Assembly (NCBI GenBank): GCA_036971475.1
Contig: JBAIZL010000001.1
Location: 73,922,271-73,986,270, forward strand
DNA: 64,000 bases
DNA from: Prosapia bicincta
Lineage: Eukaryota > Arthropoda > Insecta > Hemiptera > Cercopidae
Direction of reading: 5' to 3'
The translations under genes and the position numbers were made by a program. How positions within the stretch are numbered: position 1 is the stretch's first letter; each line of letters begins with the position of its first letter. The notes beneath the pieces were generated by a model. That model ran no database searches. It was not told the origin of the DNA and saw only the letters and a list, made by a program, of their open reading frames with translations. Shown here piece by piece: positions 49,010 to 61,700 of the stretch.

Positions 49010-49463
49010 CTAGCAGGATTTCCCCGGTTGATAAGCATACTGGTTCCAATGCAGTGGTTTTATGGCAAAAGCACCCCCCCCCCCTAATATGCCTATCAAC
49101 CAGTTTTTCAAGTCCCTTAAGAACAAAGGACATGAGTGTAATAGGTCTGTATCCTTTCCCTTCCGATTGGTTACCGGTGGGCTTAGGTATAAAGACCACC
49201 TTACTAGCTTTCCAGGCTGCCGGCACATGCCCTAAAGCAATGCTTAGCCTGTATAATTTAGTAAGTACCAGTACCAGCAAATCCATTCCCTGCTGCAGCA
49301 GCACAGGATAGATCCCATCTGGACCTGGAGAATTGTAGGGTTTAAATGTGCCAATAGCCCATCTTACCCGTTGTGGAGTTACTATCCTCCTTGCCACTTC
49401 CCAGTCCTCCCTCTTACCACGTCTTGTGGAGAGTTTGGCAAATGGTTCAGTGTCTGCTGTCAA
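49010..49463 (-). pseudogene. Non-LTR ORF2: reverse transcriptase finger segment with frameshift at poly-C
   Basis: From 49463 the frame reads FKPYNSPGPDGIYPVLLQQG, AAWKASKVVFIPKP and YRPITLMSFVLKGLEKLVDR, the standard N-terminal RT motifs. At a run of about 12 C (49074-49085 on the + strand) the text shifts to another frame, which continues FAIKPLHWNQYAYQPGKSC to a stop. The homopolymer is the likely slippage site. A sequencing or assembly error there is also possible. Confidence 0.88.
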
Positions 49464-49624
49464 GTTTCCTCAGGGTACTGAAAGGGAAATGTGTTCTGAT
49501 TAATTCTTCCACAGTTTCCCCTGCAGTTTTTGTTATATTTCCCAGTGGGGTTCTTAGCATCCCCACCGGGTTAACTGGGTCCTTAGAGAGCACTTTATGC
49601 AGTCGTGCCCCTTCCCGAGTTTTG

Positions 49625-50680
49625 TCAATCTCTTGACAAAACCTCTTTCCAGGACTTCCTGCGTGCTTCTCTAATTGCCCTGTTGTATTCGGTTAGTGTT
49701 TTCCTATACTGGTCCCACTCCCCGTTCTTCTTTGCTCTATTAAAGAGTCTCGTGGTGGTCTTCCGAAGTTTGGCTAGCTTCTTGTTCCACCATGACGGAT
49801 CCCCTACTTTTCTCTTCTCACTAAGAGGGCAGTTATCAGTAAAGGATTCTACTATAGCCTCGCCAACCAATGCGGCAGAGTCTTCTAGCACTCTCCTCCC
49901 ACCATACTCCAATCCAGCCTCCTCAATCCGAACTCCCAGGTCCCTCCTGTAGGAGTCCCAGTCTGTTCTTCTTGGATCCCTGGTTGGCCGAAGCATGGCT
50001 GGATTTAGAGAGATATCATACCTAATATGTCTGTGGTCAGAAGAAGATGGTTCATCCGACACATGCCAGTTTAGTACATACCTAGCCGTCTGATTCGATG
50101 CCACCGTAATGTCCAGGACCTCCTGTCTGGCCCTAGTGACAAACGTCGGCTCTTCCCCCTGATTTAAGACTAGTAAATTCTTAGAGCTAAGATAAGCTAA
50201 AAGTTCCTCACCTCTAGTGTTGGTACCTGTACTTCCCCACGAAGTGTGATGGAAGTTAGCATCCATCCCCACCAGCAGCTCCTCATCCATAGCCCCGCAG
50301 TGCTCGACCAGCCTCCTCAGCTCTTGTGTTGGTAGAGCCCCCGCGTAGTCAACGGGGAGATATGCCGTGGCAAGGTTCAGCCTCTTCATCCTCCCCTCCG
50401 CCCGCAGCTCCACCGTCACTGCTATTAAGTCCCTGCAGCAGAAGTCCATTAGTACAAAAGCACTCAACCCTCTCCTAACCAGGATACACGTCCTGGGTAC
50501 ACCGGAGTCCTTATCGTACAACAACTTACCTCCAGATGTCGCCAGCCCGAATATTCGTCCTCCAGAAATCCATGGCTCCTGGATGAGAACCAAGTCCATC
50601 TCTCCCCTGTCCAGCATCCTACACACGACAGCACTCGCCGCCCTGCTATGCTGTAGGTTCACTTGGAGGATCTTGATCAT
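49625..50680 (-). pseudogene. Non-LTR ORF2 N-terminus: apurinic-type endonuclease
   Basis: A 351-codon frame starting MIKILQVNLQHSRAA. Motifs of exonuclease/endonuclease/phosphatase-fold nucleases: QEPW (34-37), GMDANFHHTSWGS (138-150) and SSDHRHI with catalytic SDH (214-216). It nicks the target to prime reverse transcription. It ends in SRD then TGA, and at least two frameshifts lie between here and the RT segment at 49463. The start is the ATG nine bases after the ORF1 stop. Confidence 0.93.
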
Positions 50681-50688
50681 TGTTTTGC

Positions 50689-51051
50689 TTAATTTGCAGT
50701 CGCCTGGGTCCGCAGAGCAGCCCCAGTACTAGACAGCGTGCTCAACTCTACAGCCACTTCACCGGTTTCTGCAGTCGGCAGCTTGACAGCCGCCCCCGCA
50801 CCCCCAGTGATGGTTGCCGTTGACACATCTGCTACAGACTCACTGTTTGCCGTCTCATTGGCTCCCACTGTCTGTGCAGTCTCGAAATCAATTCTTTTAC
50901 TTACTTGGTCCATTAAAGTCCCACGAGTATGGGGGAAATAACGGTCGATCAGAGCAGAGCCCCCACTGCCCTGGCAAGACAACATACAATGAGGTTTTGT
51001 CTGGTTCCTCAAGGGGATCGTGTGCAACTGCATTTTATACCCTGCAGCCAT
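50689..51051 (-). pseudogene. Non-LTR ORF1 remnant (120 aa), lacking gag core
   Basis: A short frame rich in Ala, Thr, Glu and Ser ends just before ORF2. ORF1 proteins of this group usually run several hundred residues with CCHC zinc knuckles. None are seen, so most of ORF1 has probably been lost by internal deletion. It might instead be only an N-terminal linker; identity rests on position. Confidence 0.5.
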
Positions 51052-51502
51052 TCATCCTTCGGCACGATGCCTTCCACCTTGGATTGGGTATTCAGTCACT
51101 GACCTTGAAGCACACCCCAAGTTCAGGACATTATTAACTGTTGCTCATGAAGCGAACAGCCTGCTTTACTCTCTTTTTTACAACTGTGTCGTTAGGGTAG
51201 TTTCCCGCCCATACTTCACAGTCGCATTGCTATTGGTTCACCTGGGAGGTGAGAGTAGCATTGTGAGGACCTAATTCCCCAACTACCACAGTCCCCCCAG
51301 TCAGAGCAGTTATTTCTACCGCCCTCAACCGGTTGACTGACGAGGAGGGATAATTCCTCACCTTTGAACCATAGCCTTGGTCTAGGCCTGCATATTCAGA
51401 AACCTTCCGGAATCCTTATTCACAGGTAACCTACATTTCTGTAGGGCGTCCCACTATCCGCCACCTGTGGACCCGCCCGGTTGCTCAGGCCAGCTTGCCG
51501 GG
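51052..51502 (-). other. Non-LTR 5' UTR
   Basis: GC-richer DNA from the element's 5' end (at the target duplication) to the ORF1 start. It may hold an internal promoter; no element can be defined by eye. Confidence 0.6.
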
Positions 51503-51514
51503 TCAGCCTACATA
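51503..51514. other. Target-site duplication, right copy
   Basis: tcagcctacata, identical to 46963-46974. Confidence 0.85.
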
Positions 51515-51524
51515 ACCTGCGCAT

Positions 51525-52285
51525 CTAAATTTATTCAACTTGCCCACTACTCTACGTGTCCCGCCCATCTTTTTTATTTGACCTGCCCACTACTCCACAT
51601 CTCATTTAATTTGACCAGACCTCTACTATACATGTCAAGACCATCTTATTTAATTTGACCTGCCCACTACTCTACATGTCAAGACCATCTCATTTCATTT
51701 GACTTATCCACTACTATACATGACCCTCCCATCTCATTTAATTTCACCAGCACTCTCTTATACATTTCAAGACCATCTTATTTTATTTGACCAGCCTTCT
51801 ACTATACATGTCAAGACCATCTCATTTTATTTGACTTGCCCACTACTCTACATATCCTGCATATGTCATTTTATTTGACCTATTCACTGCTCTACATGGT
51901 TCGCTCCTCATTTTATTTGATCTGCCTGGTAATCTTCATGTCAAGACCATCCTATATGATTTGACCTGCCCACTACTCTATATGTCTCACCCATTTATTA
52001 TTATTTGACCTGCCAACTACTCTACTTATCAAGCACATCTCATTTTATTTGACCTGTCCACTACTCTACATGTCAAGACCATCTCATTTTATATGATTTA
52101 CTCACAACCCCACATACTTCACCCATCTCATTCTATGTGACATGTCCATTATACTATATTCCCCGCCAAACTCTATTCTTGTAACTTTACTTCTATCATA
52201 CATGACCTTATCTAACCATACATGACCCGCTCAGGTAATTTCATGTGACCAGCCCACCATTCTGCATGACCCAGCCATCCATGAC
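51525..52285. repeat. About 44-bp minisatellite, roughly 15-17 diverged copies
   Basis: Unit built from tcaagaccatctcattttat, then ttgacctgcc and cactactctacatg. Copies decay towards the right end. It starts within 15 bp of the non-LTR target duplication, so the retroelement inserted at or beside the array edge. Confidence 0.9.
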
Positions 52286-54710
52286 ACTTAACAGTTTCAT
52301 GGACTATTAGGATTCACCACATGACAAGAATGCATTTCTGATTTATTTTTTTTACTTTCTCACTGTTTCATCAATAACACGGCCTAAACAATGAGGGAAA
52401 TACATTGCCTTCGTTTACCACGAGGGGACACATAGCTAAATAAAATGTTGGTTTCAAAAAGAGCAAACTGTTACCGCAGCCAATCACGAAACAGTACCGT
52501 CACGCGGCACTGAACAAGTGTAATCAAAACAGTTCGTCATGAGAGTCAAATGGTAAAATTCGATTAAAGCGTGTTACGATGAATAAAACATAGAGCCCGC
52601 TGGTTATGACTTTCAGCATCTCGTTTTGTTTAAATTGAATATATATTTTATTGTGTTGCTGGTTTTATGCGAACGTTAAAGTGTTAATATCCTGTTTCAT
52701 TGCTGTTATTGTTGCTGAACCAGGAACACACAAAAATAATACTCGGTATAACAGATTCACGGCTACATTTTTGTAACAGTTGAATATAACTTAAGAATGG
52801 CTGTGATATAGTACTGAGGGAATGAGCAAATACGAACTAAACTATAATATCTGATAACGCTTTTATGATGATACAAGTATCTGAACGATGACGTGTCTAC
52901 GTTATTGACTAAACCGAGAACAAAAGACTCTCCATTAGTATCCGGGATCTGTCTTTCTGGAGGTTTTAGGTGGAGTTTGGTTCACTTATTCAGAAAGTTC
53001 CTTCAGTTCGCAGATGGAACCAGCTCGTACCATGACGTTTCCTGTCTCGAACAATTATCGAAGAATTAAAGTAACGAATTAAAATAGTTGAAGTAAACTT
53101 ATTGAATAATCTTATTTAGATATAGAAATAAAATTTGAAAATACCGTTTAGCGAGAAAACGTTCTTTCTACAGTCATCATTAGAGAGTAGGTCGAGTTTG
53201 GGACTCTATTACCTCGACCCATGTGTTTCACATGGTGCACATACTTACGGTAGAAACCTGAATTTGCGTGATGATTCAGTGAACTGGGGGAAACGTAGAA
53301 CCTTTCTCCATCCCGTTAGGATGACCTCCAGTGCCACTGCGTTGACGGTGACCCTACGGAGACTTTGATCACAGCAACGAACGTGACCAAATGAATGTTT
53401 TCGTATTATTCGGTCTTTAACCGTTATTTTGAGGCTGCATAGGAGACATCTTTTATTTCGGTATGTTGCCGAAAGTTATAATTTTCAGTGTCTCAGTGAC
53501 ATTAATTACTTTTTTACGTAACACAAGAGACTCGGATACTTAAAAATAATGTGTAAAAAACCAGATACAATGTGCAATAACTAATGTTTACATATTGTTT
53601 AAAATTATATAGTCTCACATACTGCAACTTGCAACTTGCATGAGTAACTGCAGGCCTGAATATATTTTACAATACAGATGTTTTTATTTAAAACTCTCAC
53701 CTTTGGAAGCGAAATCAGGCCAAGAAGTAATTATAGAGGTGCGTAGCTTATTGTTATTCCACGCAACTATATGATTGCGTGGGGGAGGAAAAATACAATT
53801 CCACCCCTGTCAACACGGCCAAACCTGGGGAATAAAATATAGGAAACCAATAGTCCTATTTAAATAAACTTTTGATTACTTTAAACAGGGAAATTATTTT
53901 AAACACGAAACTGTGTACTTAAAATATCGACTGGAAGTTCACAACTGTTGTGTAAGAAGTAAGTAATAGGGGTATATATTTTAAGGCCCTGTTATTTTTT
54001 TATGATTAAGGCCATGTTATTTTTTTATAAAGAAGTTAAAAATAATACACAGACATCTTTTGACACTTTAGACCAGTATCATGAAGATATTTCACGAAAT
54101 TATTTATTGCGTGAGCGTTAAATAATATCCTTTTCCAGCGTCTTGTTCGTTTTACCCTAAAAGATACATTCTGCGTATCCTTTTATTCTTTACGGAAGTG
54201 GTGTGTAAAGAAACCTACCACAACTTCCTATAACCCTGCTAGAGATTCAGGTATGCAACCCGCACATAATTTTATGGTATCAAGTGACTTTAATACACTT
54301 TAATTGTATTTATGACACGCAGTCCATCGTATAACCTTCACAGGCGGTAAAGTCCATGTTGCACTTCAAACACCATAAAACGTTTTAGGAGGCCTACAAT
54401 TTGTAAACTTATTGTGACGATTATATATTCAAATGTATTTTTATATATAAAGTGTCAAACCATGATTCGTGTCAGATTGGCACCGGAGCGAAACTAAATA
54501 ATTAGTGAAAAGTTTGGTTTTTTAGACATGTTAAAGGTTAATTTTCTACGCTGAAAATAAAGTATGGAAACTTATTTGTGATATTTGTTTGCTTTCAGGT
54601 GAGTTAAAATTAAAAACATAGCTGGATATTGTATGTTTTAGCAATTTTGTTTAATTGATTATATATTTGTTTAAAAAATAAAATTATACTAGTATATTTT
54701 ATCTTTTAGT

Positions 54711-54712
<2 letters not shown>
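52286..54712. other. Non-coding, nothing firmly recognised
   Basis: A 77-codon frame at 53135-53368 has no recognisable motif. Other parts are unique-looking AT-rich DNA. Confidence 0.45.

Positions 54713-54780
<68 letters not shown>
54713..54780. repeat. (CA)n(TA)n microsatellite
   Basis: Ten CA units, then about 20 TA units with one tg interruption. It marks the 3' border of the next element. Confidence 0.97.
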
Positions 54781-54784
<4 letters not shown>

Positions 54785-54789
54785 AAAAA

Positions 54790-55470
54790 TTTCAATCATT
54801 AATAAAAATACTTCTTTGTTCATCCAATGAAGTTAAAATACATTTTGTTTCTAGTAGTTGATGATAAATGATGTTGAGTCCATTTTCTAAAATATTTGTT
54901 TATTAATTGAATTTAAAAATTTGGTGGTTACGTAGGATTTAAAGTGAATAACCTCTATTTGAAATTTAACACTTTGAAACTGAGTAAACTCGTCCATTGC
55001 TAGAAATATATTTTTCAAAGGTAGATATGTATTTGTCTCAAACTGGTAGTCAATGAAACCTCAATTGTACAACCTTTGAAATTGAAAATGAATAACTAAT
55101 AACAAACAAAAATATTAGTCTAACACCTACATAGAAACAACCCCTAGGTGTGGTTGTTAGGTCCGTGATGTTGGTATTTGTTGACGTCATATATCTTTTG
55201 TCTTGTACCTCGTGCATGATGTTTTTGAAAAGTACGTCGTCTGCATGTGTTGTCTGTTGATTCATTAAATTGTTGTATTTGTTTTTATAGATTTGGTATA
55301 TTTCTAGTGAATTTACTTCTATTGTGTCATCATTTATTTCATTTATGTTTTTGTAACTTGGTATTTCATGTTCATGCGATACTAGGTGTTCTGCTACTTT
55401 TGATGATTTTTTGTTTTGAATGCGCTGTAATGTTCTGAAAATCTTATTTTAAATGACCTGGTTGTTTTTT
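54790..55470 (-). pseudogene. Second GIY-YIG retroelement 3' remnant (Penelope-like)
   Basis: On the minus strand one frame (from about 55410) reads KVAEHLVSHEHEIP and SLEIYQIYKNKYNNLMNQQ. This aligns with the C-terminal part of a GIY-YIG nuclease and with the corresponding part of the remnant at 8600-8800 (ATHAIKNKHTFP; EIYKNK). The GIY-YIG core itself is missing (5' truncation). The 3' untranslated part ends beside a TA microsatellite, as for the first copy. Confidence 0.6.
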
Positions 55471-55474
55471 TCTA

Positions 55475-56934
55475 TGTAACGCAACGCATTTTACTTAAAT
55501 AAATGCTAACTTATCACTTTTCCTGAGCTACAAGAACAGAACAAGGTTAAGTTGAACGTTAATGTCTCTAGGAAGGGATGTGTACGTTTTTTATGATCTT
55601 TGGAGATTGATAAGGGGAGGTAGAAAAGCAGCCTCACTGCCTTGGTGAAGCTTTGAGTATATTTGAAATAAATAGAACAGAGGGAGAAAACTGATTTCTA
55701 AACAAAAATTCGCATTTGTAATTTAGACGAAATTTACTCACGCAGAACTTTTCAGATGCTCACAAACTTTGTAATTCTGGATGCAAATGAAGTGTTTCTG
55801 CTTAATTAACCAAAACACGTTCTTCTTTGTAATTCGTTAATTAGGGCAAACAAACCAATGAAGCTTTTTTGTTTACATTTCGTTCGTTTTAGAAATTCAT
55901 ATTAATTAAAAGAGCCCAGAACTCTGTTTACTCCTCCAAACCGTTCCATACACAAAGTAGCTACCCTGGAAATATGACAAAGACGTAAGATATATTTGAA
56001 AATTAATATTGAGTGGCTTCCGGTACTTGAAGCAAAGCGTCCGTCTTGTTTGTTAAAGTTTGATTCTTCTTTGTCTCTTGAATTTGCCATTGTTGTAATA
56101 ATAAGGGATTTTTGGAGCTCCAAAGAACATATTAATTATTCGGAATGATAAGTTCTGTCTATTAGGTTCCGTTGAGGTTCCTGCAATCCCCCCTTGCAAC
56201 GCAGATGTACCAGATGAATGGAAAATATTTATAAAGTAATTTCGTAACCCTTATCAAACACTCAAACACATCTTACTTGTAATAAATAAGAGTATATTAA
56301 GGACGAAAAAACAATTCCGTTTTCAAATTATCAAGTTTCATTTCAATAAACACGACAAAAAACACGAGATTCAAAGACTTTTATATTTAATAGTCTTTTA
56401 AAATTATTATCACTTTTGATATCAAAGACAAAGAAACAATAGCAAATAAGGCCATAATTACAATGAATACTAGCACCGTATGTAGCCTTTGTTATTCTGA
56501 CGGATAGACACGTCCATTTAGCCTCATTGAAAGCACGCCTGTCTCAAATATACTTTACAGCACGCTGTAATTCTCATCTACTCCTGGTACCATAGTCTTA
56601 CCTAACTCAATACACCTTTCTTGTAGGGGGTGTGTGTAGTAGTCTCTTTCCTTCTACCGCGATAGACAGTATATCTTCAGATATGCGACTGTATACACGC
56701 TATGTCATATCCTCTACGAGGATTCCTGTCCCTCTCTTAATGCTTAAATATTCTTAGGCGCCAGTATTAAAACTGCGAAAAATTCATGATTTTTTTAAAA
56801 ATAATTTATTACTCCAGGTTCACTTATTACCCTTTGTTCTCTGCATTCTGATTTGCAAAACCCGTCTATTTAGGTTAAACGTTACTCCCACTGCCTATTT
56901 CAAATCCTCTATATTTCAATCTACCCTTCATTTC
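55475..56934. other. Non-coding, nothing recognised
   Basis: No supported gene. 55490-55900 is unique-looking with balanced words such as gttaattaggg. Confidence 0.45.
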
Positions 56935-59425
56935 TACTAATTCTCTCTCTATCCTTTTGCTGTCCCTACACGGCTCGGTCTATCTGTTTCTCTTCCGTAT
57001 TTCAACTCTGTCCCTACCCCGGTCTGTTCCGTGAAACAGTTCTCTAATGACCTCTAGGTCTATCTATTCCTTTACTGTCTTTCTACTCTATGCTTACATC
57101 TGTTTTTTCTGTGATACCGCTCTCTAATGACCTTTGATTAAACTATTCCTCTTCTGTACATCTACTCTGTCCCTACCCTGGTCTTTTCTGTGAAACAGCT
57201 CTCTAATGACTTTTTAGTCCAACTATTCCTTTTCTGTACATCTACTCTGTCCCTACCCCGGTCTTTTCTGTGAAACAGCTCACTAATGACCTTTTAGTCA
57301 AACTATTTCTCTTCTGTATCTCTACTCTGTCCCTACCACGGTCTTTTCTGTGAAACAGCTTTCTAATGATCTTTTGATCAAACCTTTTCTCTGTTGTATC
57401 CCTACTCTGTCCTTATACCGGTCATTTTCGTGATTGGTCTACCTATTCCTTTTCTGTCTTTCTACTCTATCATTACACAGGTCTTTTCTGCGGAAGAGTT
57501 TCCTAATGACCTTTTGGTATTCCCTTCTGTATCCCTGCTCTGGTCCTACTCCGGTTCTTTTTGTGAAATAGCTCTCTAATGACCTTTTGGTGAAACTATT
57601 CCCCTCCTGTATCTCTACTCTGTCCCTACCCCGGTCTTGTCTGTGAAACAGCTTTCTAATGACCTTTTGATCAAACTTTTTCTCTGTTGTATCCCTACTC
57701 TGTCCTTACACCGGTCTTTTTCGTGAAACAGTTCTCTAATGACCTCTTGGTCTACCTATTCCTTTTGTGTCTTTCTACTCTATCCTTACACAGGTCTTTT
57801 CTGCGGAAGAGTTTTCTAATGGCCTTCTGGTATTCCCTTCTGTATCCCTGCTCTGGTCCTACTCCGGTTCTTTCTGTGATATAGCTCTCTATTGACCTTT
57901 TGGTCAAACTATTCCTCTTCTGTACATCTACTCTGTCCCTACCCTGGTATTTTCTGTGAAACAGCTCTCTAATGACTTTTTAGTCCAACTATTCCTTTTC
58001 TGTACATCTACTCTGTCCCTACCCCGGTCTTTTCTGTGAAACAGCTCACTAATGACCTTTTAGTCCAACTATTTCTCTTCTGTATCTCTACTCTGTCCCT
58101 ACCACGGTCTTTTCTGTGAAACAGCTTTCTAATGATCTTTTGATCAAACCTTTTCTCTGTTGTATCCCTACTCTGTCCTTATACCGGTCATTTTCGTGAT
58201 TGGTCTACCTATTCCTTTTCTGTCTTTCTACTCTATCATTACACAGGTCTTTTCTGCGGAAGAGTTTCCTAATGACCTTTTGGTGAAACTATTCCCCTCC
58301 TGTATCTCTACTTTGTCCCTACCCCGGTCTTGTCTGTGAAACAGCTTTCTAATGACCTTTTGATCAAACCTTTTCTCTGTTGTATCCCTACTCTGTCCTT
58401 ACACCGGTCTTTTTCGTGAAACAGTTTTCTAATGACCTCTTGGTCTACCTATTCCTTTTGTGTCTTTCTACTCTATCCTTACACAGGTCTTTTCTGCGGA
58501 AGAGTTTTCTAATGGCCTTCTGGTATTCCCTTCTGTATCCCTGCTCTGGTCCTACTCCGGTTCTTTCTGTGATATAGCTCTCTATTGACCTTTTGGTCAA
58601 ACTATTCCTCTTCTGTACATCTACTCTGTCCCTACCCTGGTATTTTCTGTGAAACAGCTCTCTAATGACTTTTTAGTCCAACTATTCCTTTTCTGTACAT
58701 CTACTCTGTCCCTACCCCGGTCTTTTCTGTGAAACAGCTCACTAATGACCTTTTAGTCCAACTATTTCTCTTCTGTATCTCTACTCTGTCCCTACCACGG
58801 TCTTTTCTGTGAAACAGCTTTCTAATGATCTTTTGATCAAACCTTTTCTCTGTTGTATCCCTACTCTGTCCTTATACCGGTCATTTTCGTGATTGGTCTA
58901 CCTATTCCTTTTCTGTCTTTCTACTCTATCATTACACAGGTCTTTTCTGCGGAAGAGTTTCCTAATGACCTTTTGGTATTCCCTTCTGTATCCCTGCTCT
59001 GGTACTACTCCAGTTCTTTTTGTGAAATAGCTCTCTAATGATCTTTTGGTGAAACTATTCCCCTCCTGTATCTCTACTCTGTCCCTACCCCGGTCTTGTC
59101 TGTGAAACAGCTTTCTAATGACCTTTTGATCAAACTTTTTCTGTGTTGTATCCCTACTCTGTCTTTACACCGGTCTTTTTCGTGAAACAGTTCTCTAATG
59201 ACCTCTTGGTCTACCTATTCCTTTTGTGTCTTTCTACTCTATCCTTACACAGGTCTTTTCTGCGGAAGAGTTTTCTAATGGCCTTCTGGTATTCCCTTCT
59301 GTATCCCTGCTCTGGTCCTACTCCAGTTCTTTCTGTGATATAGCTCTCTATTGACCTTTTGGTCAAACTATTCTTCTTCTGTATCCCTACTTGGTCCCTA
59401 AACACGTTCTTTCTGGTAAACAGTT
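56935..59425. repeat. 80-bp minisatellite, about 31 units, with higher-order structure
   Basis: Unit: ctctactctgtccctacccc then ggtcttttctgtgaaacagc, tctctaatgaccttttggtc and aaactattcctcttctgtat. A multi-unit block repeats three times at near identity. The marker ttgtatccctactctgtcct followed by tataccgg occurs at 57394, 58159 and 58853, that is, offsets of 765 and 694 bp; the middle copy lacks about 72 bp. Frames inside the array give similar YPYSVLTPVF-type peptides and are not genes. Confidence 0.95.
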
Positions 59426-60355
59426 TTTCAATGGAGTTTGTCTTTTTGTGAAGTTAGAAATGAGCCTTTTCCAAGTTCCAGACCATATGGGCTTTATGGC
59501 CCCCCATCCTCTTTACTTGATAAATCTCAATTTCTGAAAATACAACAAAATTTGTTCCCTCTCTCATTTGTATACAGTATAAAATTTTAGCTCTTTTTTT
59601 AAACCTGATATAAAGATGTGTGTTGTGAGTTTTTATCTATGTTTTAGAGTATGTTAACGTATAATGTTGTTTTCCCAGAGTAAATGACATCGTTATTTCT
59701 TGCAGTTGGAAGATCGAGATGTCCTGAAAACGTTTGTCTAATGTAATTGGACGTCTGCTGCATCTGGCTGGCTCACTTTGGGAATTGCTTTGCTTTGTAC
59801 CGCTGCGACAGAATCGGTTTAACCTCACACAGCAAACATCTCTAACACTATTCATTTTGAGGTTTTAAAAAGCGCGTGTCATCCATTACTTTTTGAATAT
59901 GGAGAGGTGTTTTTACCTATAGACAGTTTTAAAATTTAATTGTTATTAAACATTTTTACAATTTATATTCGTTTATATATTTCTTCTATTTTTGGCGTAC
60001 AACTGATTACAGGACATTCTTATGAAAGAGACGCCTAGAATCGTTGGTTGCTGTAGGGAACTATTACGCTCCATACGTATCAGTGAGTCCCAATCATTTA
60101 CTACGATTTCGTAACTTAAAATCTTTATAAAAAACAACTAAGTTGTCGTTCTAGCCGACAAAGTTGAACCTCAAATGTAAAATTGTAGGGAACATTTACT
60201 GGTTAAATATAGTTTTCGTTTTAAATTAGATATGAAAAAAATTAACAAATGCGTCTGAAAAGGGGTCTTAAAATATAAATATGTCATACTCCATTAATAT
60301 TACTTTAAATTCATTGCAGTAAGATTTATTCAAATATAAATTTATATTTTAATCA
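59426..60355. other. Non-coding, nothing recognised
   Basis: No supported gene or repeat. Confidence 0.5.
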
Positions 60356-61082
60356 CTCGAAGTATTGAATGATACCAAGTAAGGGAGATAATAAAGTAGT
60401 GCGTAATATCAAGTATGGGAGATAATGAAGTAGGGAATGATATCAAATAAATCAGATAATGAAGTAGTGAGTGATATCAAGTAAGGGAGATAATGATATA
60501 GGGAATGATATCAAATAAATCCGATAATGAAGTAGTGAGTGATATCAAGTACGGGAGATAATGAAGTAGTGAGTAATATCAAGTATGGGAGATAATGAAG
60601 TAGGGAATGATATCAAATAAATCAGATAATAAAGCAGTGTGTGATATCAAGTAAGGTAGATAATAAAGTAGGGAATGATATCAAATGAATCAGATAATGA
60701 AGTAGTGAGTAATATCAAGTACGGGAGATAATGAAGTAGTGAGTAATATCAAGTATGGGAGATAATGAAGTAGGGAATGATATCAAAAAAGGTGATAATG
60801 AAGTAGTGAGTGATATCAAGTAAGGGAGATAATGAAGTAGGGAATGATATCAAATAAATCAGATAATGAAGTAGTGAGTGGTATCAAGTACGGAAGATAA
60901 TGAAGTAGGGAATGATATCAAAAAAGGTGATAATGAAGTAGTGAGTGATATCAAGTAAGGGAGATAATGAAGTAGGGAATGATATCAAATAAATCAGATA
61001 ATGAAGTAGTGAGTGATATCAAGTACGGTAGATAATGAAGTAGGGAATAATATCAAATAAAGGATATAATGAAGTAGTGTGT
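60356..61082. repeat. 34-bp minisatellite with alternating A/B units, main block
   Basis: Type A gataatgaagtagtgagtga then tatcaagtacggga alternates with type B gataatgaagtagggaatga then tatcaaataaatca, giving a 68-bp dimer. About 21 units. Confidence 0.93.
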
Positions 61083-61482
61083 TTGGTAAAACACTATCGG
61101 AGGACCAATAATTATTTTAATTATATAAATTAATATTCTGTACGTACATGCACCATGGAATACACACATTTATCGCACTCGCGTATTAGATAAGCGGTTT
61201 CTGGCCAGAAAACTTGTTCCTATTCCAAACACTGGTCACATTCAGTTTAAAAATTAAATAAATAGTTGCATTAACTTACACTAGTACCTAAGGTACGGAG
61301 ACTGAATAAGTATAAAAATATAATAGAACGTAGTGGTGTATCGAACTACACTCCGGAAAGGTCTAACTTGCTCTGCTGTTCAAACTGCAGAAAAACCCTT
61401 ATCACAGGTGAGCTTTGCCTGACTTTGGCGGCGGGTTTAAAATAAAAGAAATGAGTCTTTATTACATATTTTAAATACATAA
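61083..61482. other. About 400-bp interruption of the 34-bp array
   Basis: Unique sequence inside the array, without a gene. It could be an inserted short element or ancient flanking DNA brought in by rearrangement. No terminal repeats were seen. Confidence 0.5.
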
Positions 61483-61700
61483 CAGTAGTGAGTGATATCA
61501 AGTAAGGGAGATAAAGAAGTAGGGAATGATATAAAGTAAAGTAGATAATAAAGTAGTGAGTGATATCAAGTACGGGAGATAATGAGTTACTGTATATCAA
61601 GTAAGGGAGATAATGAAGTAGTGAGTGATATCAAGTACGGGAGATAATGAGTTACTGTATATCAAGTAAGGGAGATAATGAAGTAGTGAGGGGTATAAAT
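61483..61700. repeat. 34-bp minisatellite, second block
   Basis: Six or seven more units of the same array, with a local variant gataatgagttactgtatat present twice. Confidence 0.9.

Larger units (their letters stand above)
46975..51502 (-). mobile_element. Non-LTR retrotransposon (I/R1/LOA-like), inactive, about 4.5 kb
   Basis: Bounds are set by the 12-bp direct repeat on both sides and by a 19-base poly(T) at 46975-46993, which is the poly(A) tail of the minus-strand element. From 5' (51502) to 3': about 450 bp of 5' UTR, a very short ORF1 remnant, then ORF2 with an AP-type endonuclease, reverse transcriptase, RNase H and a CCHC-like tail, then a 69-bp 3' UTR. Endonuclease plus RNase H points to the I/LOA/R1 group. 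The exact clade needs a tree. ORF2 has several frameshifts and stops, so it cannot move by itself. Confidence 0.93.

Noticed and set aside
47346..50732. Plus-strand ORFs up to 167 aa across the non-LTR element
   Set aside because: They are antisense shadows of endonuclease, RT and RNase H frames and carry no domains.
57394..59343. Several similar 60-66 aa ORFs as a gene family
   Set aside because: They are frames within the 80-bp minisatellite, most with non-ATG starts, and repeat only because the array repeats.
60356..61082. CRISPR-like repeat and spacer pattern
   Set aside because: The alternating units are both repeated, so there are no unique spacers.
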